From: Crocinitomicaceae bacterium
GTDB taxonomy: Bacteria; Bacteroidota; Bacteroidia; Flavobacteriales_D; Crocinitomicaceae
DNA: 7,796 nt
Reading direction: 5' to 3'
NCBI GenBank assembly: GCA_013215515.1
Contig: JABSPC010000269.1
Span: 1-7,796, forward strand
Position numbers and translations under genes: made by a program. The notes under the pieces are model-generated. The model did not search any database. It was not told where the DNA came from and saw only the letters and a list, made by a program, of their open reading frames with translations. Below are positions 1-6,073 of this stretch, one piece after another (position 1 is the first letter of the stretch; every line of letters starts with the position of its first letter).

Positions 1-1626
1 GAAAATCATATAAGCAAATACTAAAAGCAACGCGAATCCGAAAGACATTAATCCAGCTCTAGAGTTTTCAGCACCAATAGTAGGTCCAACTTTAGATTGT
101 TCTTTAATGATACATGGAGCAGGCAGAGCACCACCATTCAGTAGACCCGAAAGATCATTGGCTTCTTCTATTGTGAACGAACCTGAAATTTCAGTACTAC
201 CGCCTTTAATTGGTCCAATTACATTTGGAGCGCTATAAACAACACTATCCATTGTAATAGCAACAAGTTGACCTACGTTGGCCGTAGTCATTTGGGCCCA
301 TTTTGAACTACCTTCTTCGGTCATTTCAAGATTTACTACAACACTACCGTTTTCAGTATCGTAATCTGTCTTAGCGCCTTTAATGTCCGTACCTCCTACT
401 TTCGCCTTACCATCTGAAGGTGTTTTAATTACATAAAGAATATATCCCGTTTCTTTAGTTTGAGAGTGCTTCTCAGTTTTTGCGCCCCACATAAACAATA
501 AGTTGTTCGGGAATATAGATTTGATATCTTTTCGTTGCTTTAATAATTGATCAACCGTTGCTCTGTCAGCAGATTTCACAAAGAATTGATCTCCATATTG
601 AGAAGCAACTGAACCTAATCCTTGAGTTCCATCAACACTTCCACTTGAAAGTGAACCCAACGGATCAACTTCGAGAGTATCAATACGTGTAATTGTATCT
701 CCTTCAGGAGTAATTGAGTCACCTTGAACCACTTCAGGAAGTTCATCTTCTAAGTCAGTCCCTGTAACTTCAGGCGACAAAGACAATGCATGTGCTTGCT
801 CCCAGAAAACTCTAATTTCAGGATACGTGTATGTTTCGAAAAATTGAAGGTTGGCAGTAGAAACCAATTTATCTGCAACTGTTGCCTCATCTTGGACACC
901 TGGCAATTCAATATAGATTCTATTCCGTTCTGCGTCAATTTGAATATTAGGTTGTGCAACACCGAATTGGTTAATACGGCGTTCCATAATATCTTTAACA
1001 CCTTTCATTGAAGTTTTTTTCTTCTCCAATAAAAATGCAAGAACTTCATCATCAGTTGATTTAAGTCCTAACCCATCAATGTCAGAATGGCTTAATAATT
1101 TTACTAATTTACCCTTATTTAACTTCTGATGTGCAGCAACAAACTGTTCAATAAAATCCCCTTTACGTGTATTTTTCTTCGCTAGTGCAAATGCTCTTTT
1201 GAATTCAGGAGCATTTAAATTCCTAACGTAGTTCTTCACTAAGTCAGGAATAGAAACTTCCATCGTTACACTCATTCCACCAACAAGGTCAAGCCCGAAA
1301 GCTAAACTACGGCTCTTTACTTCAGAAAAAGTTGATCCGAGATAAATTGTCTCATCAGCTTTTTGAGAAAGTTTGAAGTTGATCAGGTCAGCGACAGCGA
1401 TCTCTTTTGATTCAGCTTTACTGAAGTCAATTTCCTTTAAACTGTTTGGCAAAACTGCCATCATGTTATTCGCTTTCGATTTCTCGATTAGAATTTCAAC
1501 TTCGGCTCTCGCCTCCTTCTCAGCTTGTTTCTCAACTCCGTTCGATACATATGTAAATGACAATTGATAAATACAGATTACTGTAAGTAGAATTGTCAGA
1601 AACCAAAAAAATCCTTTATTACGCAT
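1..1626 (-). CDS. secD: Protein translocase subunit SecD (probably SecDF fusion), N-terminal 542 residues, 3' end outside window
   Basis: SecD is the inner-membrane, proton-driven accessory subunit of the Sec translocase; its large periplasmic P1 domain helps pull exported proteins across. I read this frame codon by codon from the ATG at 1624-1626 to the window edge: 542 codons with no stop. Visible parts are a first membrane helix (about residues 5-25), the GLDLVGG motif (111-117) that opens the SecD core, RRINQFG (216-222), the P1 head with its NGSVVVNLEM-like strand and the YSAPNV segment, GGALPAP (498-504), and the start of the second membrane helix from about residue 522. The low-complexity acidic stretch around residues 285-320 looks like a lineage-specific linker. 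In Bacteroidota SecD and SecF are usually one chain of roughly 1000 residues, so fusion is likely but cannot be seen here. A good promoter lies just upstream, and a broken paralogue lies 151 bases upstream. The call as SecD is very secure. Confidence 0.96.
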   Translation of the reverse strand, partial: MRNKGFFWFLTILLTVICIYQLSFTYVSNGVEKQAEKEARAEVEILIEKSKANNMMAVLPNSLKEIDFSKAESKEIAVADLINFKLSQKADETIYLGSTFSEVKSRSLAFGLDLVGGMSVTMEVSIPDLVKNYVRNLNAPEFKRAFALAKKNTRKGDFIEQFVAAHQKLNKGKLVKLLSHSDIDGLGLKSTDDEVLAFLLEKKKTSMKGVKDIMERRINQFGVAQPNIQIDAERNRIYIELPGVQDEATVADKLVSTANLQFFETYTYPEIRVFWEQAHALSLSPEVTGTDLEDELPEVVQGDSITPEGDTITRIDTLEVDPLGSLSSGSVDGTQGLGSVASQYGDQFFVKSADRATVDQLLKQRKDIKSIFPNNLLFMWGAKTEKHSQTKETGYILYVIKTPSDGKAKVGGTDIKGAKTDYDTENGSVVVNLEMTEEGSSKWAQMTTANVGQLVAITMDSVVYSAPNVIGPIKGGSTEISGSFTIEEANDLSGLLNGGALPAPCIIKEQSKVGPTIGAENSRAGLMSFGFALLLVFAYMIF

Positions 1627-1658
1627 TTTGGTAATTAGTTTATTTATAATTAAGCCTG

Positions 1659-1689
1659 CAAATATAGGTTTTACGTTTCTTAAAGTCAA
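1659..1689 (-). promoter_or_regulatory. Bacteroidota-type promoter for secD (TTG-N20-TATATTTG)
   Basis: On the minus strand TATATTTG (1659-1666) matches the Bacteroidota -7 consensus TAnnTTTG exactly. A TTG within TTGAC (1687-1689) sits 20 bases upstream, as expected for the -33 element. The secD ATG follows 32 bases after the -7 box, giving a short leader of about 25 bases. It implies that secD is transcribed independently of the broken paralogue. The match is seen in the sequence; activity is inferred. Confidence 0.7.
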
Positions 1690-1802
1690 TTTAAAACGTG
1701 TCTATTTGACGAAGAATATTTCTAGGTATGAAAATGGGTCTAATCTCGAGCCAATTGCACTTTTATAAAGTGTTTTATTAGAGCTTTTTAATTCTAATAA
1801 TC

Positions 1803-2726
1803 TTACATGGAAGAGGAAAAATTCCACCATTCAATCGACCAGCAAGGTCTTTTGCTTCCTCCATAGTAAACGAACCTGAAATTTCCGCCCCCCCCTTTAA
1901 TAGCCGCCATTACGTTAAGAGCGCTGTAAACCACATCATCCATCGTAATAGCAATGATTTTATTCACATTAGCAGTAGTCATTTGTGCCCATTTAGCATC
2001 ACCTTCTTGTGTAATTTGAATGTTAACAATTATACTTCCATTTTCAGAACTATAACTTACATCAGCCCTTCTCAGACCTTTACCACCAACTTTCGCCCTA
2101 CCGTCAGATGCTGTTTTTATTGCGTAAAGAATATACCCTGTTTCCTTGGTCTGAGTGTGCTTTTCAATTTTCGCGCTCCACATAAATAATAAGTTATTCG
2201 GAAAAATAGAGCTGATATCTTTTCGTTGCTTTAAGATATGGTCAACCTTTCCTCTATCCACCAACTTGACAAAGAAATGGCTCCCATATTGAGAGGTAAT
2301 AGAACCTAAACCTGGTAATTCATCCGCATTTGTTTTTCCATTTGACTGAGACGCCAATGAATCTTCACTTCCTAAATCCGACGCTTTAACCTGAGGAGAC
2401 AAAGACAATGTATTTGCTTGCTCCCAGAAAACCCTAATTTCTGGATATTCAAATGTTTCGTAAAATTGAAGATTGGCAGTAGAAATTAATTTACTTGTGA
2501 TTGTCGCCTCATCGTGAACACCTGGTAATTCAATATAAATTCTATTGTTGTCTTGGTCAATTTCAACAATTGGTTGAGCAATCCCGAATTGGTTAATACG
2601 AAGCTCTAAAATAGCTTTGACAACTCTCATCGAATACTCTTTTTTCTCTAGTAGAAATTCAAGAACCTCCTTGTCAGTTGAATAATGGTCCAACTCATAA
2701 ATGTCAGCATAACTAAAATAGCTCAC
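1803..2726 (-). CDS. Longest open piece of the broken SecD paralogue (307 codons), probably not a real protein
   Basis: This is the largest uninterrupted frame inside the pseudogene and may be called as a gene by automatic annotation. Its ATG falls in the middle of SecD-like sequence; homology to secD continues upstream of it, and it carries no signal peptide, so as read it would place a periplasmic domain in the cytoplasm. Residues 40-270 follow SecD closely (RINQFG, IYIELPGV, PEIRVFWEQA, SIFPNNLLFMW, KWAQMTTANV). The last ~30 residues, after IKGGGG, are out-of-frame sequence created by the G8 run and resemble nothing in SecD. I judge it a fragment. Confidence 0.3.
   Translation of the reverse strand: MSYFSYADIYELDHYSTDKEVLEFLLEKKEYSMRVVKAILELRINQFGIAQPIVEIDQDNNRIYIELPGVHDEATITSKLISTANLQFYETFEYPEIRVFWEQANTLSLSPQVKASDLGSEDSLASQSNGKTNADELPGLGSITSQYGSHFFVKLVDRGKVDHILKQRKDISSIFPNNLLFMWSAKIEKHTQTKETGYILYAIKTASDGRAKVGGKGLRRADVSYSSENGSIIVNIQITQEGDAKWAQMTTANVNKIIAITMDDVVYSALNVMAAIKGGGGNFRFVYYGGSKRPCWSIEWWNFSSSM
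1888..1895 (-). other. G8 homopolymer frameshift site in the SecD paralogue
   Basis: On the coding strand the frame passes through eight consecutive G. Seven would give ATT AAA GGG GGG GCG GAA, reading IKGGAEISGSF in line with IKGGSTEISGSF of the intact secD. Eight throws the last ~38 codons into a nonsense frame that ends at 1803. Homopolymers of this length are prone to replication slippage and to sequencing error; which applies cannot be told from one sequence. Confidence 0.85.
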
Positions 2727-2806
2727 AAGTCTTTTGCCACTGTTTAATTCTTGATGTGCCGCAACAAACTGTTCGATAAAATCTCCTCTAGTTGTTCTTT
2801 CCTTTG

Positions 2807-2950
2807 CTAAGTTAAAGGCTCTTTTGAAACTTCAATTGTTACGCTCATTCCTCCTTTGACGTCAACTTCACGATTCGCAGTTGTACACGACCCTAACACC
2901 GCAGTAATCAATAAAGAAATTCCGACAAATTTTAATTTAAGATGCTTCAT
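2807..2950 (-). CDS. 47-residue lipoprotein leader remnant at the 5' end of the SecD paralogue
   Basis: This short frame is the intact start of the pseudogene. It has a basic N-terminus (MKHLKLK), a hydrophobic stretch and the lipobox LGSC at residues 19-22, a textbook signal peptidase II site, followed by the first ~10 residues of SecD homology (KGGMSVTIEVS). The last five codons before the TAG are out of frame because of the adjacent deletion. If translated, the product would be a lipidated peptide of about 26 residues, too short for an evident function. Confidence 0.35.
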   Translation of the reverse strand: MKHLKLKFVGISLLITAVLGSCTTANREVDVKGGMSVTIEVSKEPLT

Positions 2951-2968
2951 GTATCCAAAGTATTTCAA

Positions 2969-3970
2969 TTAAGTTCCAGGCACCTTTTCTTTACCCAGTA
3001 TGACATGGTTCCATATTGCCTTCATAAAACCAAGACCGTAACCTACCAATTGAATATAACTTGTAACGACTGCCATACCACCAATTACAATGCTTTTGTT
3101 TTGAATACTTGCATCGCCAAACAGCATCACCATGTGGGCTGGAATGGGTAATAAAAACAAGGGTGAAATAAGAATTGACAGCAAAATTAAACTCAGAATA
3201 CCTACAACAAATACGGCTGGTGCGAAGTGCAACCATTTCAGTGATTCGGGATGTCTTTTATAGATTGTGATTCTAGCGTAGCCAAAATTTGCGACTTGTC
3301 TTCTGAATTGACTCCAACTCGTTCGTCTTTTATGATAAACATGAGATTCTTTAAAAAGTGCTGTCGAAAAGCCCTTCTTTCTAATCGTGATACTCAAGTC
3401 CATATCCTCTCCTGCTGCTTTGGCTTTTGCAAATCGATGACTTGGAAAGCCTCCAGTAGTATCAAACACTTCTCGGGAAAAGCCCATATTAAAACTCCTA
3501 GGATAAAATTTATCAAGCTTTTCTCCACCACCACGGATTCCCCCAGTAGTAAAAAAAGAAGTCATTGAATAATTGATGGCCTTCTGAAGATTTGTAAAGC
3601 TTTCATGTGCTTTATCGGGACCTCCAAAAACATCGACGTATCCATTCTTTAAATTATCGACTACCGTTTGAAAATATTGTGGAGGTAGAATACAATCTGA
3701 ATCCAAGAAAATGCAATAGTTCCCTTTGGCTCTTTCATACCCATAATTCCTACTAATCCCTGGGCCAGTATTCTCTTTATAAAAATACTTTATGTCCAAT
3801 CGATTCGAATAGCGCTTAACGAGTTCATCACTTTTCTCAGTAGATCCATCTTCTACAATTACGACTTCAAAGTTCTTATTGGTTTGCGTTGCAAGACTTT
3901 CGAATAATTCCTCAACTTCTACGGGCCTATTGTAAACTGGAACTATTATCGAAAATTCTAACTTTTGCAT
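2969..3970 (-). CDS. Family 2 glycosyltransferase with C-terminal membrane helices
   Basis: This 333-residue protein is predicted to transfer a sugar from a nucleotide donor to a lipid or surface-polysaccharide acceptor at the cytoplasmic face of the inner membrane. The GT-A fold shows the opening strand FSIIVPVYNR (6-15), the nucleotide-binding acidic pair ED (40-41), the metal-binding DSD (90-92), the FNMGFSREVF acceptor-loop region (160-169) and the GEDMD motif (187-191) that supplies the catalytic base in this family. Residues after about 245 contain two or three hydrophobic segments, so it is probably membrane-bound. The start is an ATG with the first beta strand right behind it, as is typical. 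It lies 81 bases after the lipoprotein gene and 18 bases before the SecD paralogue. The upstream gap holds only a weak -7-like TACATTTA (4003-4010) with poor spacing to any TTG, so I do not call a promoter. The sugar and acceptor cannot be deduced. Confidence 0.9.
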   Translation of the reverse strand: MQKLEFSIIVPVYNRPVEVEELFESLATQTNKNFEVVIVEDGSTEKSDELVKRYSNRLDIKYFYKENTGPGISRNYGYERAKGNYCIFLDSDCILPPQYFQTVVDNLKNGYVDVFGGPDKAHESFTNLQKAINYSMTSFFTTGGIRGGGEKLDKFYPRSFNMGFSREVFDTTGGFPSHRFAKAKAAGEDMDLSITIRKKGFSTALFKESHVYHKRRTSWSQFRRQVANFGYARITIYKRHPESLKWLHFAPAVFVVGILSLILLSILISPLFLLPIPAHMVMLFGDASIQNKSIVIGGMAVVTSYIQLVGYGLGFMKAIWNHVILGKEKVPGT

Positions 3971-4051
3971 AAAATGGAGATCATTTACTCTTGATCGAGG
4001 CGTAAATGTACAATTTTGAATCTATACAATTTATGATAATTGGAATTGAGA

Positions 4052-4735
4052 TTACTCCATACCGTGTTCAACGTACATGTAGTAAATCTCTGTACCCAGG
4101 ATCACATTCGTAGTAGTAAATTGATAATGATTATCGACGTAGTGCTTGTAGATCAAACCTACATCTTTAGCATATATCTCGTAATTTCTTACAGTATCAA
4201 TAAGAGATACAAATTCGTCTATTTCTACAACCAGTGTTGAATCGAATTTAACATTGTTCATGATTGTATCTTCATGAATGTCTCTGTAATAACAATCGCG
4301 CTCGCCGATCATATTATACGCATTTGCGTCCCATTGTTTCAAAAGGGTTGGTGCAAAAACCAATTTCACAATTCTTTGATTCTCTTCAATTAATTCAGCT
4401 CGAATTCCATCATATACTCCTGTCCAAAGATCAGAATATACCCAAGGATCGGCGGGTGTATCTCGTTTATACCTTCTAAATTCACACGCTGATCGCCCTT
4501 CATTATCGATATATTCGCCTCCCCAAACTGTTTTCAATTGATACGTTGTTGTCTCATGAACTTGAATAGCATCATCGTGCTCAACTTCAACTACATCATA
4601 GATAACATAGCGGCCTTCTTTAAGTCCAAAGTACTCGTAATGAAATTGTGGTGCTGGATCTTGTTTACAAGAAGTAAAGATTACAGCTGTAACTACAAGA
4701 GTGATAGTAAATAGAAGATTGATTCGTCTCATCAT
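4052..4735 (-). CDS. Putative lipoprotein of unknown function
   Basis: It has 227 residues. The N-terminus is a lipoprotein signal peptide: MMRR, a hydrophobic core, then FTSC with the lipidated Cys at 23 (Phe at -3 is slightly unusual). The mature part has no membrane helix and is rich in Tyr, Asp and Glu. Its opening, GLKEGRYVIYDVVEVEHDD (about 37-55) followed by TTYQLKTVW, recalls small Bacteroidota lipoproteins in which a Gly-x-(Tyr/Trp)-x-x-Tyr-(Asp/Glu)-Val strand precedes a Tyr-Gln-Leu-Lys strand; I know of no assigned function for these. The likely place is the periplasmic face of a membrane. It starts 20 bases after the MORN-repeat gene stop and is probably its operon partner. The ATG is followed by a second Met codon; either could be the start without changing the mature protein. 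Confidence 0.85.
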   Translation of the reverse strand: MMRRINLLFTITLVVTAVIFTSCKQDPAPQFHYEYFGLKEGRYVIYDVVEVEHDDAIQVHETTTYQLKTVWGGEYIDNEGRSACEFRRYKRDTPADPWVYSDLWTGVYDGIRAELIEENQRIVKLVFAPTLLKQWDANAYNMIGERDCYYRDIHEDTIMNNVKFDSTLVVEIDEFVSLIDTVRNYEIYAKDVGLIYKHYVDNHYQFTTTNVILGTEIYYMYVEHGME

Positions 4736-4755
4736 ATATAAGACGAAGCTAACGA

Positions 4756-5529
4756 TTATTTGGTTGTCATTGTGTATGGATCCATACCTTTTTCCTCCAT
4801 CTGTTTTAACATATCTTCAAGCCGTTTACCTTCGAGTTTACGACCGAAATAATAAAACACCTTAGCAAGCCTCGCTCCCTTTGTATCATAAGCAATAGCA
4901 TAACCATGCTTTCTACCGGCATCATATCTAAAGGTTGCAGCGCGTTGACCGTTAACATGGAATTCTTCCCATGCACCGGTCTGTTTGTTATTCTCATAAT
5001 TCCCGCGAATCTTCACCCTTTTAGATAAGAAAAACTCTTTGTACTCTCCATGAAGTTCATCGTCCTTATAATTCATAATTGTCGCTACAATTCTAGACTT
5101 ATCACTTGGATTTTCTGGAACAAAGTATATTTTTTTCTCACCGTTTAGTTTGTCATTTTTATACGTTTCGGTATTACTCAATCGGCCAGAAGGCGTGTAA
5201 TTTTGCCAAATACTGTCCTTTTTCAAATTGTTGTAAATACCAATACTAATGGCTTTTCCGGTAGACTCGTGATAGAAATACGCAACTGAGCGGCCTTTTT
5301 TTAATGCGTTGTGATTGATAACGGCTTTCGTTTTTGAAGACTTATAATAATAGACAAACTTACCTACGGGCTTATCATCTTTGAATTCGCCGCGATAAAT
5401 GAACACTCGTGTTCCAGGATGCACCTTCTCCCACTTACCTTGTTTTCGTCCTTGACTATCAACTTGGTTGACTTGTGCAATGCTGACAAGTCCAATAAAT
5501 GCAAAAAGAAATGTAAGATTAAGCTTCAT
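4756..5529 (-). CDS. Exported MORN-variant repeat protein (YwqK-like)
   Basis: This 257-residue protein has a signal peptide (MKLNLTFLF..., predicted cleavage near SIAQ, residues 16-19) and then about eight degenerate repeats of roughly 20-25 residues. Each has a Gly-x-(Trp/Tyr/Phe) core followed by a Gly/Lys turn: QGRKQGKWEKV (26-36), GEFKDDKPVGKFVYYY (47-62), YNNLKKDSIWQNYTPSGR, YKNDKLNGEKKIYF, YKDDELHGEYKEFF, YENNKQTGAWEEFHVNG, YDAGRKHGYAIAYDTKG. This is the MORN-variant pattern of proteins often annotated as YwqK-family antitoxins. That name is misleading here: the protein is exported and no toxin is adjacent. Such repeats form beta-hairpin arrays that probably act as scaffolds. The last ~25 residues (GKRLEDMLKQMEEKGMD) are helical and not repeat-like. 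The ATG overlaps the stop of the phosphatase gene by 11 bases, suggesting translational coupling. Confidence 0.88.
   Translation of the reverse strand: MKLNLTFLFAFIGLVSIAQVNQVDSQGRKQGKWEKVHPGTRVFIYRGEFKDDKPVGKFVYYYKSSKTKAVINHNALKKGRSVAYFYHESTGKAISIGIYNNLKKDSIWQNYTPSGRLSNTETYKNDKLNGEKKIYFVPENPSDKSRIVATIMNYKDDELHGEYKEFFLSKRVKIRGNYENNKQTGAWEEFHVNGQRAATFRYDAGRKHGYAIAYDTKGARLAKVFYYFGRKLEGKRLEDMLKQMEEKGMDPYTMTTK
5519..5529 (-). promoter_or_regulatory. 11-base stop/start overlap, phosphatase to MORN protein
   Basis: The coding strand reads ATGAAGCTTAA: the MORN protein's ATG lies inside the last codons of the phosphatase gene, and the phosphatase stop is the closing TAA. No ribosome-binding sequence stands out. 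Such overlaps normally mean translational coupling and a shared mRNA. The overlap is seen; coupling is inferred. Confidence 0.6.
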
Positions 5530-6073
5530 TATTAATTCGTTTCAAAAATTCGTTTAAACTGTCAACCGTTAAGTCGGCTTCTACACCTATTGGCTCCTCA
5601 GTTTTAATTCTTACTGTTAACATACCAACATTCTTGCCAAAAAGAATGTCTGAATCAGTATCACCAACCATTATAGAGTGCTTGAATTCAATTTCAGGAA
5701 ATTCCATTTTGGCCATTTTAGCCATTTCGGAATTGGGCTTCCTTAAATCTTCCTCTGCTCCTTTTAGATTTGGTGCAAAATAGCACTTGTCTATCCTACC
5801 TCCTTCTAGGTGAATTCGATCACACATATAAGAATGAATTTCCAGAACGTTACGCTCTGTCATCAAACCTTTTCCAACTCCCTGCTGGTTAGTCACTACG
5901 ACAAGTCTATTGAATTTTTTGCTGAGTCCCGCAATTGCTAATTCTACTTCAGGAAGAAACTTGAAATTTTCTACTTTTGTGATGTACCCTCCGAAAACTC
6001 GTTTATTAATTACTCCATCACGATCGAGGAATAAAGTCCAAGTAGCGTCTATTTGCCAATCCTTAATCGACAT
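5519..6073 (-). CDS. HAD-superfamily phosphatase, GmhB/HisB-N type (HAD-IIIA)
   Basis: This 184-residue protein is predicted to remove phosphate from a small phosphorylated substrate, by family most likely a sugar bisphosphate such as D-glycero-D-manno-heptose 1,7-bisphosphate. All HAD motifs are visible: motif I LFLDRDGVIN with nucleophile Asp17 and acid/base Asp19, motif II VVVTNQQG with Thr61, the motif III Lys in RKPN (Lys112), and motif IV VGDTDSD with Asp138 and Asp142. The length fits the family. Typical GmhB and HisB-N enzymes have a Cys/His zinc loop just before RKP; here that stretch (about 98-110, FAPNLKGAEEDL) has no Cys or His apart from Cys97 beside it, so the zinc site is missing. 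This weakens the heptose call, and I give no gene symbol. It is sandwiched by 11-base overlaps between a polyprenyl-phosphate glycosyltransferase and the MORN protein, in line with a role in activated-sugar or glycolipid metabolism. Confidence 0.9.
   Translation of the reverse strand: MSIKDWQIDATWTLFLDRDGVINKRVFGGYITKVENFKFLPEVELAIAGLSKKFNRLVVVTNQQGVGKGLMTERNVLEIHSYMCDRIHLEGGRIDKCYFAPNLKGAEEDLRKPNSEMAKMAKMEFPEIEFKHSIMVGDTDSDILFGKNVGMLTVRIKTEEPIGVEADLTVDSLNEFLKRINNEA
6063..6073 (-). promoter_or_regulatory. 11-base stop/start overlap, glycosyltransferase to phosphatase
   Basis: The coding strand reads ATGTCGATTAA: the phosphatase ATG precedes the glycosyltransferase TAA by eight bases. It has the same length and layout as the overlap at the phosphatase/MORN junction, so the three genes are very probably read from one message. 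Confidence 0.6.

Larger units (their letters stand above)
1778..2950 (-). pseudogene. Broken SecD paralogue: lipoprotein signal peptide fused to the SecD periplasmic P1 domain
   Basis: Starting at the ATG 2948-2950, the reading gives a lipoprotein signal peptide with lipobox LGSC (Cys22), then GGMSVTIEVS, which matches SecD from its GLDLVGG motif onward. At about 2825-2828 roughly 52 bases present in secD are missing, and the frame ends at TAG 2807-2809. SecD-like sequence resumes at once in another frame (FKRAFNLAKE, GDFIEQFVAAHQ) and is open through the whole P1 domain to a G8 run at 1888-1895. There one extra G shifts the frame again. In the restored frame the protein reads AEISGSFTMEEAKDLAG, NGGIFPLPC, and stops at TAA 1778-1780, just where SecD would enter its second membrane helix. 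The ancestral product was therefore a lipid-anchored periplasmic P1 domain without membrane helices. It begins 18 bases after the upstream glycosyltransferase stop and may be cotranscribed with it. Two independent lesions make a pseudogene likely. Assembly error could explain the homopolymer but hardly the deletion. Confidence 0.85.

Noticed and set aside
790..1011. Plus-strand and opposite-frame open readings inside secD (for example 790-1011, 1373-1567 and minus 750-1001)
   Set aside because: They are antisense or shifted readings of the SecD coding sequence, which is open for 542 codons with strong homology throughout; none shows a recognisable domain.
1758..1772. Inverted repeat CACTTT-TAT-AAAGTG between the SecD paralogue and secD
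   Set aside because: A 6-base AT-rich stem is weak, and on the minus strand no T tract follows it, so it does not support a terminator for the transcribed strand.
1778..2950. Programmed frameshifting to make a full product from the SecD paralogue
   Set aside because: The first break is a loss of about 17 codons with a stop soon after and no slippery sequence; recoding would also have to happen twice. Decay is more likely.
2951..2968. TACTTTG just upstream of the SecD paralogue as a promoter box
   Set aside because: It lacks one base of the TAnnTTTG spacing and has no TTG at the right distance; cotranscription with the glycosyltransferase 18 bases upstream is simpler.
2991..3568. Open readings 2991-3236 (minus), 2942-3151 (plus) and 3251-3568 (plus)
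   Set aside because: All lie within or across the end of the family 2 glycosyltransferase gene in other frames; their compositions (Cys- and Ser-rich, no domain) look like shadow frames.
4009..4032. Two copies of TACAATTT spaced 16 bases apart upstream of the glycosyltransferase at 3970
   Set aside because: The repeats are only 8 bases and AT-rich in an AT-rich gap, so chance is a sufficient explanation; no operator can be supported.
4040..4479. Plus-strand open readings at 4040-4240 and 4264-4479
   Set aside because: They are antisense to the lipoprotein gene, with no start context, domain or signal of their own.
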